Shown here: piece by piece, positions 36,053 to 49,400 of the stretch
Layout of the letters: each line of letters opens with the position of its first letter
Numbering within the stretch: the first letter of the stretch is position 1
DNA from: Stictocephala bisonia
Taxonomy: Eukaryota; Arthropoda; Insecta; Hemiptera; Membracidae
Assembly: GCA_035578905.1 (NCBI GenBank)
Contig: JAQJVL010000421.1
Span: 727,001 to 791,000, forward strand
DNA length: 64,000 nucleotides
Direction: 5' to 3'
The notes under the pieces: generated by a model
Told to the model about the DNA's origin: nothing
Database searches by the model: none
The model's input: the letters and a program-made list of their open reading frames with translations, nothing else
Program-made: the position numbers and the translations under genes

Positions 36053-37899
36053 CTATACTGTGTTTCTTAGATTACTTTTATAGTAGTGGATTTGTGTTTG
36101 TTGTAATAAATAAACAAGGCATTTTCATTGAATTATAACAATGAACAATTTAACAATGTTTATATAACATCAAAATGGGTTTGAATAATTTTTCTTGCTG
36201 AGGAATTTTTACATTTACCTAATATTTTCATTTAGTAAGTGTGTTTAGAATCTTAAATTATGGATTTTTTTTTATGTATTAAACATAAGCATATAATTGT
36301 CTAATTAACTAAACGTCATTTACAAGTAACTTATCCTTGGGGTTTTCCAATTTTACCTAAAACATTTTTTAATACATTTTATGTTGTATAGCCTACTAAA
36401 ATTTTAATTTATATGAATTATAGTTAAGATGTTTGTATCTGTCAATATTCCAAATATTAAGCAATCTACTTTAAGAATATAAAATATTGTTTAAATGTTA
36501 TAGAATTCCAGTTATTTTTATAATAAAATATTTGTGAAAGTCTCACCGTGGTGAAGTTTATGTTCTGGATCATAATAGTTACAAAATAGTGAGAAAATAT
36601 ACCAAACGAATTTTGGATAGCATAAGAAGGTTTACAAAAAGATAATTTTAGTTTTGATGATTGAATGTGTTAGTTTTTTTTAATTTCCGGTGCAGACAAA
36701 TTACAAATCATTTAAGGGTTAGTTATATTGTTTGTTAATAGTAACTATATAATGTTATTTTAATATATATAACATACATATATTGTTATATACAATGCCA
36801 GTAACATTTATTTACAGTAAAACACTTGTAATATATTTATGTTATGCATGCACATATAAATCAACAATAATATCCACCAACTACATAACCCTTAGTGACG
36901 ATATAACAGGTCCACCTGGATCTAAACTGTACTTAATAAATGAAATTACAATTTGAAACGTATATCTTTTGCAATATAGATTATATCAAATGAATTTAAT
37001 TTGATTACCTTACAAGGACAAAACAGCTATCAATTGTTTTACAAATATTCTTTAGCATAAACCTTTTAACTTAAGTTTTGTTCTGTGTGTTGATGATCAT
37101 AGAATTAAAACATACTTTACATTAATTTTAATTGTTTATGTTTATAATACAATGTTTTACGCCATAAATCATTTAGTAGTTGAAATCAAAATGAGAACTT
37201 GTATTATTCCAAATAAATATGTTTCTACGATTAAATAAATAATATAGTATATTTATTAAGTAGTTGTGATTCTAAACGGTAGCAATCAATAAATGTTACT
37301 TAGAAATAAATATCATTAAATACCATATATGCATTAATAAATAATAGGCAGTGGCCACCATTTGACTGAGTTTTTGAAAATCTTTTATAAAGTTAAACAG
37401 CTAAAATAAGGAGGCCTTCTTAAAACTAACTTTGTTTTCAACTTAGTATAAAAGCTGTTCGTTTTTGGATGGTAAGGAGGTCTAATTAATAAAGTTTGTC
37501 CACTTGGCACATAAACTGATTTTGAAATATCATATATTACTGGTTTTATTATTAAAAATGATGATCGTACATATTTAGGTGAATTTGTGTTGTAAATTTG
37601 TGTGATGAATATAGATTAGCGATAGTTGTCTTTGTTACTTACTGACTTATTTAAAAAAAGGACATTTATTAATAGCCTATGGGCAGGGGACCTGAATATT
37701 CTATTACTTGCTGTAGATTCTGAACAAAATTTCGCTGGTCTAACTGTCAAATAATTTATAATCCGGACGCTAATTTGTTCCCTTTGGACAATATTTTATC
37801 CCTGACCATTACTCAACATAAACACCCTAGACTCTAGTATCGATAATTCTAATGGCAAGCAATATTTTGATGCCATGTTATTTTAAAGTTACTAAGATT
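36053..37899. other. AT-rich non-coding DNA with inverted module M2 copy 4
   Basis: 37381-37446 read on the minus strand matches module M2 (AAAACAAAGTTAGTTTTAAG, TTATTTTAGCTG). Otherwise nothing recognised. Confidence 0.5.
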
Positions 37900-38092
37900 T
37901 GGGCGAGTCAGTGAATGAGTGGTGTAAGTTGTAAGGACTTTATAAGACTGGGTTAGAGATAGCACGGTTCGTATCCGGCCTAGGGTGGACCTAATCAGTA
38001 ATGTTCACCTTGCACTGCACTGGCTCGCCACCTTACTCGGTTTGGATAGTTTTCTCAACCAAAATCAACAATCAAAAGGGAATCGGGCATAG
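37900..38092 (+). mobile_element. tRNA-derived SINE (family 2)
   Basis: An A-box-like TGGTGTAAGTTGTAAGG begins at 37920 and a B-box-like GGTTCGTATCC lies at 37966-37976, about 46 bases apart, the right spacing for an internal polymerase III promoter. GGCCTAGGGTGGA follows, as in a tRNA acceptor-side remnant. The ends form an imperfect hairpin (GGGCGAGTCAGTG near 37902; CACTGG then CTCGCC near 38020). A functional tRNA is excluded because the cloverleaf does not close. Confidence 0.7.
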
Positions 38093-39402
38093 TACAGTTT
38101 AAAATAAGTTTAGTATCGTCTTAAAAATCCAAATAAAAATTATAATTACTAGTATGCTGACAATTTCCAAAAAGACTTTTACCCAAAGTAGTTTGATTTG
38201 GAACGCTATCAAAAAACCACACCATATTTTTGGGTGTATTTTAATGGAAAGTTTATTATATCAGATGAATATCATTAGCCAAATTTAGGTCTAGAAAAGA
38301 GTTTGTGTGCAACCGTTTATTGTATCCGTAAATATTTAGTTTGCTTTCTATATATTACTAATTTGAAGTTATTTGTAATTCGTGGCTATGCAAATATCGT
38401 AGAGAAAATATAAACACTGTAACAGTAACCTTTCTCTTACTCGTTTTGTTGTATTTTAACTGAAATACCAACAACACTCCTTGTACTTTGTCGTTTTGCA
38501 TGGAGTCTCACAGACCTTTAATGAAAATTTACCTCACTCTGCAGACTTTTAATTTCCATATCGCCAAGTTTTAGGTTGCTGAACCTTTCACAAGAGCCGA
38601 ACTAATTGGCTTGAGATAGAGCAGACTTAGCACAAGTGGAATAATAACATCTGTCTTATCTCTTTAGAGAGTACCATTATATTTAGTTTGTCCAAACCAA
38701 ACATGGAGTATTCTCACTACGCTGGAAATCATAAAAACTCCTTTTTAATTTTTTTTACTCAATAACAAACAACAGAACCTTTACACGTAAGGTTGAAATA
38801 GCCCAGGAAAATAATAAAATGTTATAAATATATACATCTGTATAAGGTTAGTTTTAAGTCAGTTACTCACTAATTTGTTTTGACAGATTATTAAATATTT
38901 TAATTTTTGTATATGACATTAAATCCTTACTTATACTACATTTTTCAACCGTGTGCTTCAATTTTATTAGGAATCAATTAGGGTCATAAATCTAGGAGTT
39001 AACCTCAAAATTTAAAATTTGGACGTAGCCATTTGATATGTTTTTTAACACCACTATTTAAAGCTAAAACAAAATTTTTAAATTTTGTTGCTCTTAACTA
39101 AACAAACAATTATATTATTTAGTTTATTGGGAATGTATCTTATTAATTAACACTTGCCACTTTTTAAAAACCCTGAAAACACATATTTATTTCAACCATC
39201 AAAAGTGGTTTTAATCAGGAAAAAGTACATGATCTATTGAAAAGATAATTTATTATATTTCATTGAGGATTATAAGTTGGTTAAGTTATCGATTGTTCAT
39301 ATTTGTATTTCGGCTAAACTGAAAATGATTTGTGGCTTTTAATAACGTATTACATCTTAAATTTAGTTTTTGAAATTTTTTAATGATGGAGTATCAGATG
39401 AG
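38093..39402. other. AT-rich non-coding DNA, no gene seen
   Basis: A less AT-rich patch at 38480-38690 has no long frame. Nothing recognised. Confidence 0.5.
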
Positions 39403-39736
39403 AGAGACAGAGGTAGTTGGACATTTGCCATCATTATGTGAAAATTACCAATCACAACATTTCAATTTGGTAAAACCCAAACCTTTTTCAAGTGCTAAAC
39501 ACTAAATTAAATCTACACAAACATGTTATAAACTACGTTCTTAAACTAATAAAATTATCTAATTTAATAAATATCTACATTTTAACCTAGATCCTAAAAT
39601 GGGGTACAACCAAATGAACTTCTGCTAAATAATTTAGTTTTTAGCACTTGAAAAAGGTTTGGGTTTTACCAAATCGAAACGTAGTAATTGGTAATTGTCA
39701 CGTAATGATGGCAAATGTCCAACTACCTTTGTCTCC
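39403..39736. mobile_element. Inverted-repeat (MITE-like) element, 107-bp arms, 120-bp centre
   Basis: 39403-39509 and 39630-39736 are reverse complements at roughly 88% by eye (GGTAGTTGGACATTTGCC; AAACCTTTTTCAAGTGCTAA). The centre is AT-rich without a frame. No convincing target duplication is seen. Confidence 0.8.
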
Positions 39737-40014
39737 CACACCTTAAATGCTGAGTAAAGAGAGCTATGGTCCACGTCGAGTTAGCTCTACATGTTGAGTT
39801 TGTCTAAGAAAATGAGCATAAATCAATCCTAACTTTTTTTATTTAGAATGCAATTAGACTTATTGTACACACAATACGACTACAATAACCTATTTCTACG
39901 TAAACATATTATACTTTTGTCATCCATCTAGTTTTAGTGATAAAACTACCAAAACATAATTACCAAATATAACTTGAGCTATAAAAAGTTCTATATTACT
40001 AAATATATAATTCT

Positions 40015-40552
40015 CTCAAAGGTACGTTAAAACGAAACTAGCTCTCCTCCAGCGGAGAGTTTAAGTCAATTAGGCTGAAGTTTATATTACCACTATAGTT
40101 TGTGTTACTAATTGACCTAGCCCTATTATAAAGTAATTAATATAACTTGTAGCTACAAACAAGTTCTATGTTACTAAATAGTTAATTCTCTCAGAGGTAC
40201 ATTATAAAGAAATTAGCCCTCATCCAACAGGCATTTTATTTTAGTTAGTCTGAAGTTTATATCACTTCTAAAGTTTGTGTTAGAGGTTTGACCTAACCCT
40301 ATTAAAAAATATTTAATTAAAATTGAAGCAAAAATCACGTTCTATGCTACAAAATAGATAATTCTGTAAGAGATTCGTTACAACGAACTTATCTCTCTAC
40401 CAACTGACAGTTTAACTCATTTAGTCTGAAGATTATACCATAATAACTGTAATTTATGTTGGTGGATTGACCTAGCCTTAATATAAAGCAATAAATAACA
40501 CTTCGAACTATAAATAGGTTTTGTATTACTAAATACATATTTATAATTGTGG

Positions 40553-40590
<38 letters not shown>

Positions 40591-41215
40591 CCACAATTAC
40601 TTTGATAATTTTTAAATAGAGTTATTTATTAAATGTTAAATGGACCTCACCGACAAGTTACACCAAACTTGGTGAGGCCAACGCTGTAAAAATAAATGTA
40701 TTAATAAATAAATAAAATAAATAAATCTCAGAGGTTCGTTACAACAAGATATACTCTCCTCCAGCTAACAGTTTAACTCAATTAGAACAGAGGTTTATAT
40801 AAATTCTCAAGTTTGTGTTGGTGGATTGATCTAACCTTATTATAAAGTAATAAATAACACTTAAAACTCTAAGCAATTTATATATTACTATATAGATATT
40901 TATCTCAGACGTTCGTTACAACAAAATTAGCTATCTTCCGACTGACAGTTTAACTCAACTAGTCTGAAGTTTATATCAAATCTGATATTTGTGTTGGCAG
41001 ATTTACCTTTATAATTATAAAGTAACTAACATAAATTGAAGCCATGAACAAGTTCTATAGTACTAAATATATATTTCTCACTGAGGTTCGATACAACGAA
41101 ATTAGTTCCCTCCAACTGACAGTTAAACTCAATTAACATGAAGTTTATATTGCCACTAAAGTTTGTATTGGTAGATTGGCCTAACCCTATTATAAAGTGA
41201 TAAATATTTTTATTA
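40015..41215 (+). repeat. Tandem array of a ~175-bp satellite-like repeat, six units
   Basis: Units start near 40015, 40190, 40364, 40727, 40904 and 41077, each at CTCAnAGGTTCGTT or a variant. Unit lengths are 173-177 bases except the third, which is interrupted by 40544-40726. Shared unit landmarks are ACAACGAAATTAGC, CAACTGACAGTTTAACTCAA, TCTGAAGTTTATATnnC, TTTGTGTTGGTGGATTGACC, TATTATAAAGTAA and AAGTTCTAT. Identity between units is about 75-80% by eye. Single copies occur at 5325, 18812 and 47315, so the array is a local expansion of a dispersed family. Confidence 0.88.
40544..40726. mobile_element. Insertion in the third satellite unit: (AT)n hairpin plus SINE-like segment
   Basis: 40544-40597 is a 54-base perfect palindrome: TAATTGTGGTAAT, AT repeat, ATTACCACAATTA. 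It is followed by a segment with CCTCACCGACAAGTTACACC and TTGGTGAGGCC (a small hairpin), ending in an AATA-rich tail (40692-40726) as at the 3' end of a retroposon. It splits a unit that is otherwise whole. Confidence 0.6.
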
Positions 41216-42019
41216 AACAAGTTGCATTCTGTTTATGTAAGCATTGTAATAAATATTGTGTTTGGTTTAATACTACTTTTTTTATTATTATTATTGTATA
41301 TTTTGAGTGTTTCTAGAACATAGTTGTAAAAAATAACAGTGGAACATAATTTTATTAATTTAACTCACAATCTAGAAAAATCAAAAGTGTACAGTTACTC
41401 AAATAACGTTGATACATATCAATATATAATAATTTCAAGGATTGTCAAAACGTATTAATACAATTAAGTTTTAAAAAATTGTCTTAGACCAAACATATTA
41501 GATTAAAAAATATTTCGTTTCACTGACACCCAACACGGGTATATATATGCTAGACACACAAACACACTCTTACACTACAATAGGAAGTGCAAGGATACGT
41601 CCATTCACGTACGGTCATAGTTACTGTAAAATTATACATCCATGTATTTATTAAAAAAGCTTATTTATTAGTTAGTATATTATAAGTAATAGTTCAACTT
41701 TTGAGTTAAAATTTGTACAATAATCATTGGTAAAAAAGTTGATTATTGATATATAAAAAATTCGTAGCTAGATTTTATTATAAATGAGGGAGTTATGTCC
41801 TTCTGTAAAATTTGCGGGGGGGGCAGGCAGGGGCAATGTGGGGGAGGTAGAGGAAGAGAATACATTGCTTGTTCGTTAGTGAGTCAGGATCTTTATACTC
41901 TTAGTTGCTGTTGCGATATCATCTATAACTAAACGTATAAGAGCTAAACTGGGCCTCCCGAAAAACACTCAGGGAAGCCACCGATTATAAAACCATAAGG
42001 GCTAGGAGACTGTGAAGAT
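41216..42019. other. AT-rich DNA with a G-rich tract
   Basis: 41813-41850 is G-rich: a run of 8-9 G, then GGCAGG, GGGG and GGGGG, which could form a G-quadruplex on the plus strand. It lies shortly before the Tc1-like fossil. Nothing else is recognised. Confidence 0.5.
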
Positions 42020-42700
42020 GGATTTTCGTACATTGTTGGGGGTGATTAAGCTAGGAGTACATCCCACCTCTCTAAGTAGGTCGGTTTTCCAATTTCATGA
42101 GACTGGAAGGGGTAATTTGTAAGACTGATTGATTTGAAGAATCGGAACCCTACAAGTTTTTAACCACAAACATGTTCAGAGATGTCTACAATATCAATAT
42201 CTCTTTTCAAAATATACATTTTCGTCTTCTAGAAAATCATTTAAGCGGTGAGAAAACCACTACTGGGCCAAGGATCACAACAGGACATCACAGAGCTCGT
42301 CTTCAGCCTGCTTCAGGACAAAGGGGTTTGACATTCGACAGTTGGAAGAAGTACGTTTACTGTTTACAGACTAGACTATGGAAGTTAACAAGTATAAATG
42401 AGTGTGGTAAAGTATACGGGAGAGAAATTCCCAGGCCTTTTCATCACCAAGAGCCTTGGGAGCCAAGCCTTCTGGAGTTAGATAGATTGTTTTTTTATTT
42501 ATTTAATTGGGGGGGGGGGTTCTGTGAGTTTTACTTAGAATTTAGACCAATTTTAAATGTAGTAAAGGAGATTGTGGTACCACACGTCCCCTTTGTTGGT
42601 GATGCCTTCACCATTATGCATGATAATGCACGTCCAGTTAAAGAACTCGGGTTGTAACATGCTTTCTAGTCAAACCATCAATTAAAGAATCGTCAATTTA
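42020..42700 (+). pseudogene. Tc1-like transposase, heavily decayed
   Basis: Pieces in several frames follow the order of a Tc1 transposase. IKLGVHPTSLSR (about 42045-42080) belongs to the N-terminal helix-turn-helix. TTTGPRITTGHHRARLQ (about 42260-42310) is the linker before the catalytic domain. A damaged FTD-x-SRLW region (about 42355-42380) is where the first catalytic Asp would be. VVPHVPFVGDAFTIMHDNARP (about 42570-42635) includes the second Asp in the family's HDNARPH block, here with Val after Pro in place of His. The third acidic residue is not found. A run of 10 G at 42510-42519 falls inside the frame. One open frame, 42172-42657, joins much of this by chance. The element is dead. 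Terminal repeats were not found. Confidence 0.8.
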
Positions 42701-44215
42701 CTTCTAATGAACGACCTCTCACCATCTTCAAATACGTCAAAATCACTTCTTAAAAGGTGTGGTAAATGAATAATGAACATCCTTACGTTAACATCATATG
42801 TAAATATCTGCAGGAATCAACCATAGGAACCATAGTAAGTTTTATACAACTTTATATTACAAGCACGTTGTTTCTGGATATAATTATTTAATGTGCATAA
42901 TTTAATGTTTACTAATAAATTTACGAAACTTCTGACCCTCTATCTGGACTTTGTACATATTCCACACAGGTTCTGTAAGTAGATAATGGCAGAGATTACG
43001 TTAACACCACGTTTTAGTGGGCCACTCTGCAGGTGTAGGGTTCAGCCACACGCCCATTAAACACCTTGCTAAGCAGCTTGCTTCTGATTATGTATTTCCT
43101 CCTCCGCCTAATATATAGTTCCATAACTACGAGTAGGCCTTTCACGAGATAAAGTCTAGCGTTATATAATTACTACACAGTATAATAGTCTTATAGCAAT
43201 AAATTATTCTAATATATACCACTAAAATATAATTAATTTTTTTTACATACAAAATTTTGTTTTGTAAAAAATATGTATACATTTATGATTCTGTTTTAAG
43301 TTATTGTTACAAACCATTGCATATTCACTTTTTTGTATTGAATATGTAACTCCTTTTCAATTAATATAACTAATAATATTCACTCAATATAGTTACGTAT
43401 AGATGTATGGTTCGACATTAGTTACTACTGTAAAAACGAAAGTTATTTCGTATTCATAACAATACAAATATTAACATCTTTAGATTGAACAGTAGTTAAT
43501 GTTATAACATTCGATAATTATATCGATATTTTAAATAAATTATTCGTTTGAAGAACGTGTACTATGAAATGTATATTCAACAAGTATAATAACTGAAAAC
43601 ATTAAAAGCAATGTGAATATATATGCCTCCTGAATCATTATTACAATAGAAATGCATTAGAAATAACCCTTGTATTTGCAGATTTATTATTTTTCTTCAA
43701 TATGAGTTAAGATTGGGGATTCAAATTATAAATTTTGTTAATTATAGTAAAATATTGTACTTAAATGAAGTTTACGTTTGAATGAAATTTACCTGTGGTG
43801 TCAATAGCTATTTCAATTCAATTCAAAATCATTTATTATTTCTTAAATTTATTTTTACATTGCAGTGTATTTTTTAATCTCTCTAGCATATAGCTATTTG
43901 AGAGATCAACTAATTTTATCATAATAAAATATCTTTAATATATAGGTAATCTTAAAATAACTAACAAACAAAACAAAAATAAATAAACAAATCAATAAGC
44001 ACCAAGGAAACATAGTCAAAGGAAATCGAATAACAATTCTTATTCACTATAAATACCAATTATTTTTCAAAAATGTATTTTTTTAATATCAGTATTCCTA
44101 ATGTTTATTTTATTTTGGAATTCATATCAATTGATTTGTTTGATTGTTTATAACTTCCTCCTGGATCACGACTGGCATTCCTAACTACATATAAGCCTCA
44201 AAGCACTAAACTTTA
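42701..44215. other. AT-rich non-coding DNA, no gene seen
   Basis: At 43812-43845 the sequence, read on the minus strand, is AAATGATTTTGAATTGAATT, similar to the 3' tails of some insect LINEs (CR1/L2-like). It may be a short LINE end, which is weak. A stretch at 42960-43080 is less AT-rich and unrecognised. Confidence 0.45.
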
Positions 44216-44660
44216 ACACAATGGAAACAAATAAATAAACAATATAAATAACTATATAGTATAAATAATAATAAATATAAATAATATAAATATATATAAA
44301 TATAAATAATAAATCGGCAGTAAATAAGTAATATTAAATACTATATAGACTATGAACAATTCAACAAAGAAATAAGTAAAAACAAAAACAAATGAAATCA
44401 ATTGTGTGCATGTAACATATGTATAATCCAAATAAATAACGATACAAATAACAACAAATAAAATCAAACAGCAATAAACACAATGGAATAAATAAATAAA
44501 TAATATACATAACTATCTAAAAGAAATATACTATAAATCGGCAATAAATAAACAATATTAAATACTAAATAGACTATGAACAATTGAACTAACAAAAACA
44601 AAAAAACAAATGAAATCAACGATATGCATGTAACATATATATTACATGCATATCGTACAT
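44216..44660. repeat. A-rich tandem duplication, ~262-bp period, ending in a palindrome
   Basis: ACACAATGG starts at 44216 and 44478. Both copies share AATCGGCA then GTAATATTAAATACTA-like sequence, TAGACTATGAACAATT, AACAAATGAAATCAA and GCATGTAACATAT. 44619-44633 and 44642-44656 form a perfect hairpin (ACGATATGCATGTAA) around 8 bases at the end of copy 2. AAATAAAT motifs dominate, and open frames here are artefacts. Confidence 0.75.
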
Positions 44661-45116
44661 TTAATAATTAATCAAACACCAAGTCTGTAAAAGGAAAATT
44701 TTCTGACAAAGTAAATTTATAACATTTACACGTTAGTGCATAGGTATTAGAAAAATAATAAATCCTTTTTCAAATTATTATACTTTTTAAAGATGTATTA
44801 AGAAACAGGAAATTACTGAGACAGAGAAAATATAATTCGATGTGTAATATGAATTCCCAGGCCGTTAGGCGACAGCCAAACCTCCTTCAATTTGATCTCG
44901 TTATGTATGCGCATACATAACGTTCCACAAATACATACTGCAGGATATGAACGGATATAACAAAGGATTCACCTACGTCTCATGAGGAAACCAAACATAT
45001 TAAGTCAGAAGTATTCAATTTAAATAGTCTTAAATAATTACTTTTGAGTTAATTTTATCTTTAATAAATACATATGAAGTAAATAGTTGTAGTTTACTTG
45101 ATAATTGACATAAGTT
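44661..45116. other. AT-rich DNA with one perfect 24-base palindrome
   Basis: 44899-44922 is perfectly self-complementary (half-site CGTTATGTATGC). It stands in a patch (44860-44990) that is GC-richer than average but has no frame or family I recognise. Confidence 0.5.
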
Positions 45117-45720
45117 GTATATTGTGTAATATAATTATACAACATATGTTATATAAATATAAATAAGGTTTCATGTTATTCGTTACAAGTTGTCAATGTA
45201 GTCAAATATAATTATTGAACTTAAATCATCAACATATATACTATCTTGACTACATTCAAAAAATTTTCTTCAAACAAATAAAATTTTAAACATTTCTAGT
45301 GTAAGGTTAAATCCATTCTATAAATTTTATGAATTAATTTTAAACGAACCATTTGTGTAATTATTTTATTTAATTTTTTGTATTCACAATACTCACTATT
45401 ATCAGAAAAGCTACATTTATTTGTCCAAAAATAAATTCGGTCTCCATATTTTACTTATAAAAATGTTTAAATTAGATTCTCATAAAACATAATAGTTTTT
45501 AAAATGTTGCAGACAAAAGTATGAAGGCCAGGAATTATACAATGATCCCTCTCATATTTATTTGTTGCAGATTAAAAAAATAACAATCATAACAACTTAG
45601 ATACATGTGTTCATTAATTTTAACTGACATATACGTACAAAAAAGTAATAAAACGCATTATATTTATTTTCATTAATTTCCTTAAATAGTTATAAATTGA
45701 GACTTACCTAAATAATTAGG
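45117..45720 (+). repeat. Dispersed long repeat R, copy 2
   Basis: Partner of 27481-27993. It has about 100 extra bases (near 45505-45615), bounded by GTTGCAGA and TTGCAGATT, so this may be a nested insertion. It lacks the microsatellite that precedes copy 1. Confidence 0.7.
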
Positions 45721-48700
45721 GAAGTATAACCTACGTATAATTTTCAATAGTTTATTTTAGATCGTCATTAATTTATTAATAAAAACAAACACATTTTACT
45801 ACAATAATTTATAAAAAGCTCTTCTTATTTAGTAAATATATTATTTTATATTTGATTCTCTTGAAAATCGCATTTCATTTTTTATCGATGGATTTCATTA
45901 TTGAAGATAATTTATTTCCTAATAGTATATTTAAGTATAAACAAATATTAGCATGATGATGTTAATATTACCACTGTGTGGTCATTCTTGTAAAAATTTT
46001 AATGATATTTTTAAAACTGATGAAAATGTAACTCTATCTATTTTTATTGGTTTAAATGGTCATTGTGATCTAAATTGTTATAATATTTACATGTTAGTCA
46101 AATCAATCTTTATATTAACACAATATTTTTTACAATTTAAATAAATTTTTATTTGTGATCAATAATAGTAAATAATGTAAATAAATGTATATATTTTCTG
46201 CTAATTACTGGATAACTGTTTTATATTGCTTTTGGCCAAAATCTATAGGAGTTGATTCATAATACCTTATACTCAGGGTTTAACAAAGGGAATGTACGTG
46301 AATAAAAAAGTTTACGAACGAGTTTTTGTATAATATTTATACAACTTACTCTGGCTGTTTATTATAAAAATAACAATTATTTTATAGTAAAAAAAAACAG
46401 TAATTTTAGTAAAAATACATAAATATATTACTATGCACATTACGTGTCTTCATGTATAGAACTTATTTCATACAGTAGTGATGTTTTGCAAACTTTTTAA
46501 AGTTTTGTAAACTTGGTGAACACATACAAAACTACATGCAGTATATTGCATATAAACATAACTTGTAGATCATTTGTTGGTAGTGAAGTTGGTTAAAGCC
46601 CAGTATATAAGGACACTCGATTTTAAACGTTTTCATTATTACCTTGCACAAATCGGTGCATTCATGCACTGATTTTATTATTAAATTATTCAAAAGCATG
46701 CATAGGTAGTCATTATTTATACAATTTAATAACAATTGGGATTATGCATTATGGAAGTGTTTGTTACCTTTATCTTGACTACTTATAACTTGGTGTTCTT
46801 TTTTACAGAAACCTCGAAATAAAAATTGATGTTATTTATTCTACCCATTAAGATACAGGTATACTTAGGGTCCTGAGTAGGTTTAATACCTACAACAAAG
46901 GTCTATAACACAGTTTCAGTCAATTATCACTGGTTAAATCAGCTTTTTTTAAGATTATATTTACGAATTAAATGATTATATAAGCAAGACAAATAGATTG
47001 ATTGATTACTGACTAATACAAAATCGCAGAGTTTATCTTAAATATTACATTTTATTACATTAGAAAACTAAATAAAGGTTTCCCCTTGTATAAGTGTAAA
47101 CAGTACATTTAAACATAATTTACGTAATATTTACAAGGAATTTAAATTAAACTACAAGGTTCGACTATTTTAAACCTTTTAATTTATATGGCATAAACAG
47201 AATAAATATTGCATCTAAGATAATCTATTTACGAACGTACAGATAAGATAGCTCAGTACCTATAGTTATTTATTACCTTACTGAGTTAGTGAATAGACAC
47301 TTTGCCAAGAGTTCTGTCACAATTAAATTAGCCGTCTTTCAACTGACAGTTTAACTCAATTAGATCGAAGTTTGTATCGGCCACCAGAGTTTGAGTTGCT
47401 TTAGCATTACTTGACTCAAACCGTAGGGCAATTAATAACGGAAAACTAATTGTATTTCAAAAACTAAACAGTAATGTCATGTCGATGTATTTATCTATAT
47501 CCAACAGTACAAATTTGACATAATATTACGATTGAATATGAAACTATATAGTTTTCCCCCTTTTTTGAATAATTAACAGCAAATAATGTTTACTGAAATA
47601 TTCGATACAAATAATTTAGGTTTTTATTTTTGAATTCAATTTAAAAGGAATGTAAACGAAATTATTCATATTAAAACAACCACTTTCATTTTTAGTGATT
47701 TAGTAAAGTGGACAGGGAAATACCTACAAATACTTTGACTAGTAGCATATTAGTCGTTGTATGTCACTATCTGCTGTATTTATTTTGATATTAGCTATTA
47801 AACATAAATTAATGCCTACGCAATGGTCTTAAATACCTGACTCATTGATGACATGAACACAACCAGTACGTGGACCATTATTTATTTGAATAATTTATTT
47901 ATACCTTCAAACAATGAATGAATTTATTCATAAGCTAACAAATAAATGGTTTAAACAAATTCTGAATGATATATATATGAAAATGTGACACTATTATATA
48001 AAATTAAATATATTCCTCATCAGATTCATATTTTCTGTACATGGTACCACAATAAGACCAACCATAACATATACATTTATTTGAATAAAACCAGGAAAAT
48101 CTGGTATTTTTTATGATGAAGCACTTAAAAGCTGTTCATCTGTTAACCACCTGTTTCGTTAGATGAATATGGTCCAATGGTTAAGTGCAACAAGTGAAGA
48201 TGGAAATTCTTGATTCATAGAAGGCCTGGGATGTGCTTAACCACGATATATTATCTTTTAAATCCACTTGACATCTTCATATTTTACCAATATATTAACC
48301 ATTGATGATATCATGCCTTAAAGGTATCACTTTTAAAGGATAACTTGTTGGCGTGAATTGAAAATATTGTAGTTTAGTTTTACCTCAAGGGTTTACTTTG
48401 GGAGCTATATTTTTGTGATATTTACTTACAAACAACCCTTAATTAAATATTACCTTGAAGCCAATTAATATAATTTGCCTGAAGGTTACTGATTTGAAAG
48501 ATAAATGTTCTCCTCAAACATATATAGAGTCTGCTGTAAGGATTATGACACGGAATACTATAAAACAAGTAGCATTGTGTTTGAAATGATAAACCATGCA
48601 ATAATTCTTCCTTATTGTTTTAAATGGATGATAAATCCAAAACAAAATTCGTGGGCTTGAATTTTATATTATAAAATTTTCTAAGTTGATTTTCTTAACA

Positions 48701-49195
48701 TACTATAGGAGTGTTTTATTCAAGGCTGAAGGGTACATAAATGTGTCTTTTATTGTAAATCCAGATACAATGACAAACGTTTTTGAAACTTAACAAGTTG
48801 TTGTTCAATTTCACCATAATACCAACATTGTTTGGAGTTGTGACTCGGCTTACATAGATGTAGTGAAACTAACGACTATTTTTACCTCAGGAACGGTGTA
48901 AAGATTTACAGAACTACGTGTAGCAGAAGTACGTGTAAAACTCAAACTATAACTATTGTTATAGTTTCGTGCTGTGGCTAACTTGTTTGTTTTTATCATG
49001 AATGGTCCTTATTAATTTATTCCAAGAGACAAGAACTTTAGTTTTCATTTGGTAATATTATTGTTTTTTAAGTCTAACTGTTATGTATTAGGGTATAACA
49101 TTAGAAAATACAATTTACACTTATAAATAGTAAAATACTAATAAATAACCTTACTTGATACATTTGTATAAGGACATATGTTAGACTATCTCGTT
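45721..49195. other. AT-rich non-coding DNA; one dispersed satellite monomer
   Basis: 47315-47430 carries the ~175-bp repeat core (CAACTGACAGTTTAACTCAA, GAAGTTTGTATCGG, AGAGTTTGAG). Open stretches at 45953-46144 and 46735-46532 (minus) have no motif. No gene seen. Confidence 0.5.
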
Positions 49196-49400
49196 TGACC
49201 CATGTTGACAACAGTTGCTACTCAGGCAGATCACGGTGCTACTCAAGTTGATCACCAGTGGCAACCCAAACTGACATCAATTGCTACTCAGTTAGATCAT
49301 GGGTACTACTCATGTTGATTACGGGTGGTGCCCAAGTCGGAAACAGTTGCTATCACAGTAGACCATGGGTTATCGTCAACAGTAACTACACAGGTAGATT
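49196..49400 (+). repeat. Degenerate ~22-bp minisatellite
   Basis: A repeating phrase of the type TTGCTACTCAGGCAGATCACGG recurs about eight to nine times with drift (TGCTACTCAAGTTGATCACC; TGCTACTCAGTTAGATCATG; TACTCATGTTGATTACGG; TGCTATCACAGTAGACCATG). Single weaker units continue to about 49560. Stops in all frames argue against a repeat protein. Confidence 0.65.

Noticed and set aside
37900..38092. A functional tRNA gene
   Set aside because: A and B boxes are present but the stems of a cloverleaf do not pair; better explained as a tRNA-derived SINE.
40015..41215. Regular repeats considered as a CRISPR-like array
   Set aside because: Whole ~175-bp units repeat with no short-repeat/spacer alternation, and the DNA is eukaryotic.
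44220..44470. 71-codon hydrophobic minus-strand frame (membrane-protein-like)
   Set aside because: The hydrophobicity comes from AAATAAAT-type repeats read as Ile/Tyr/Phe codons.
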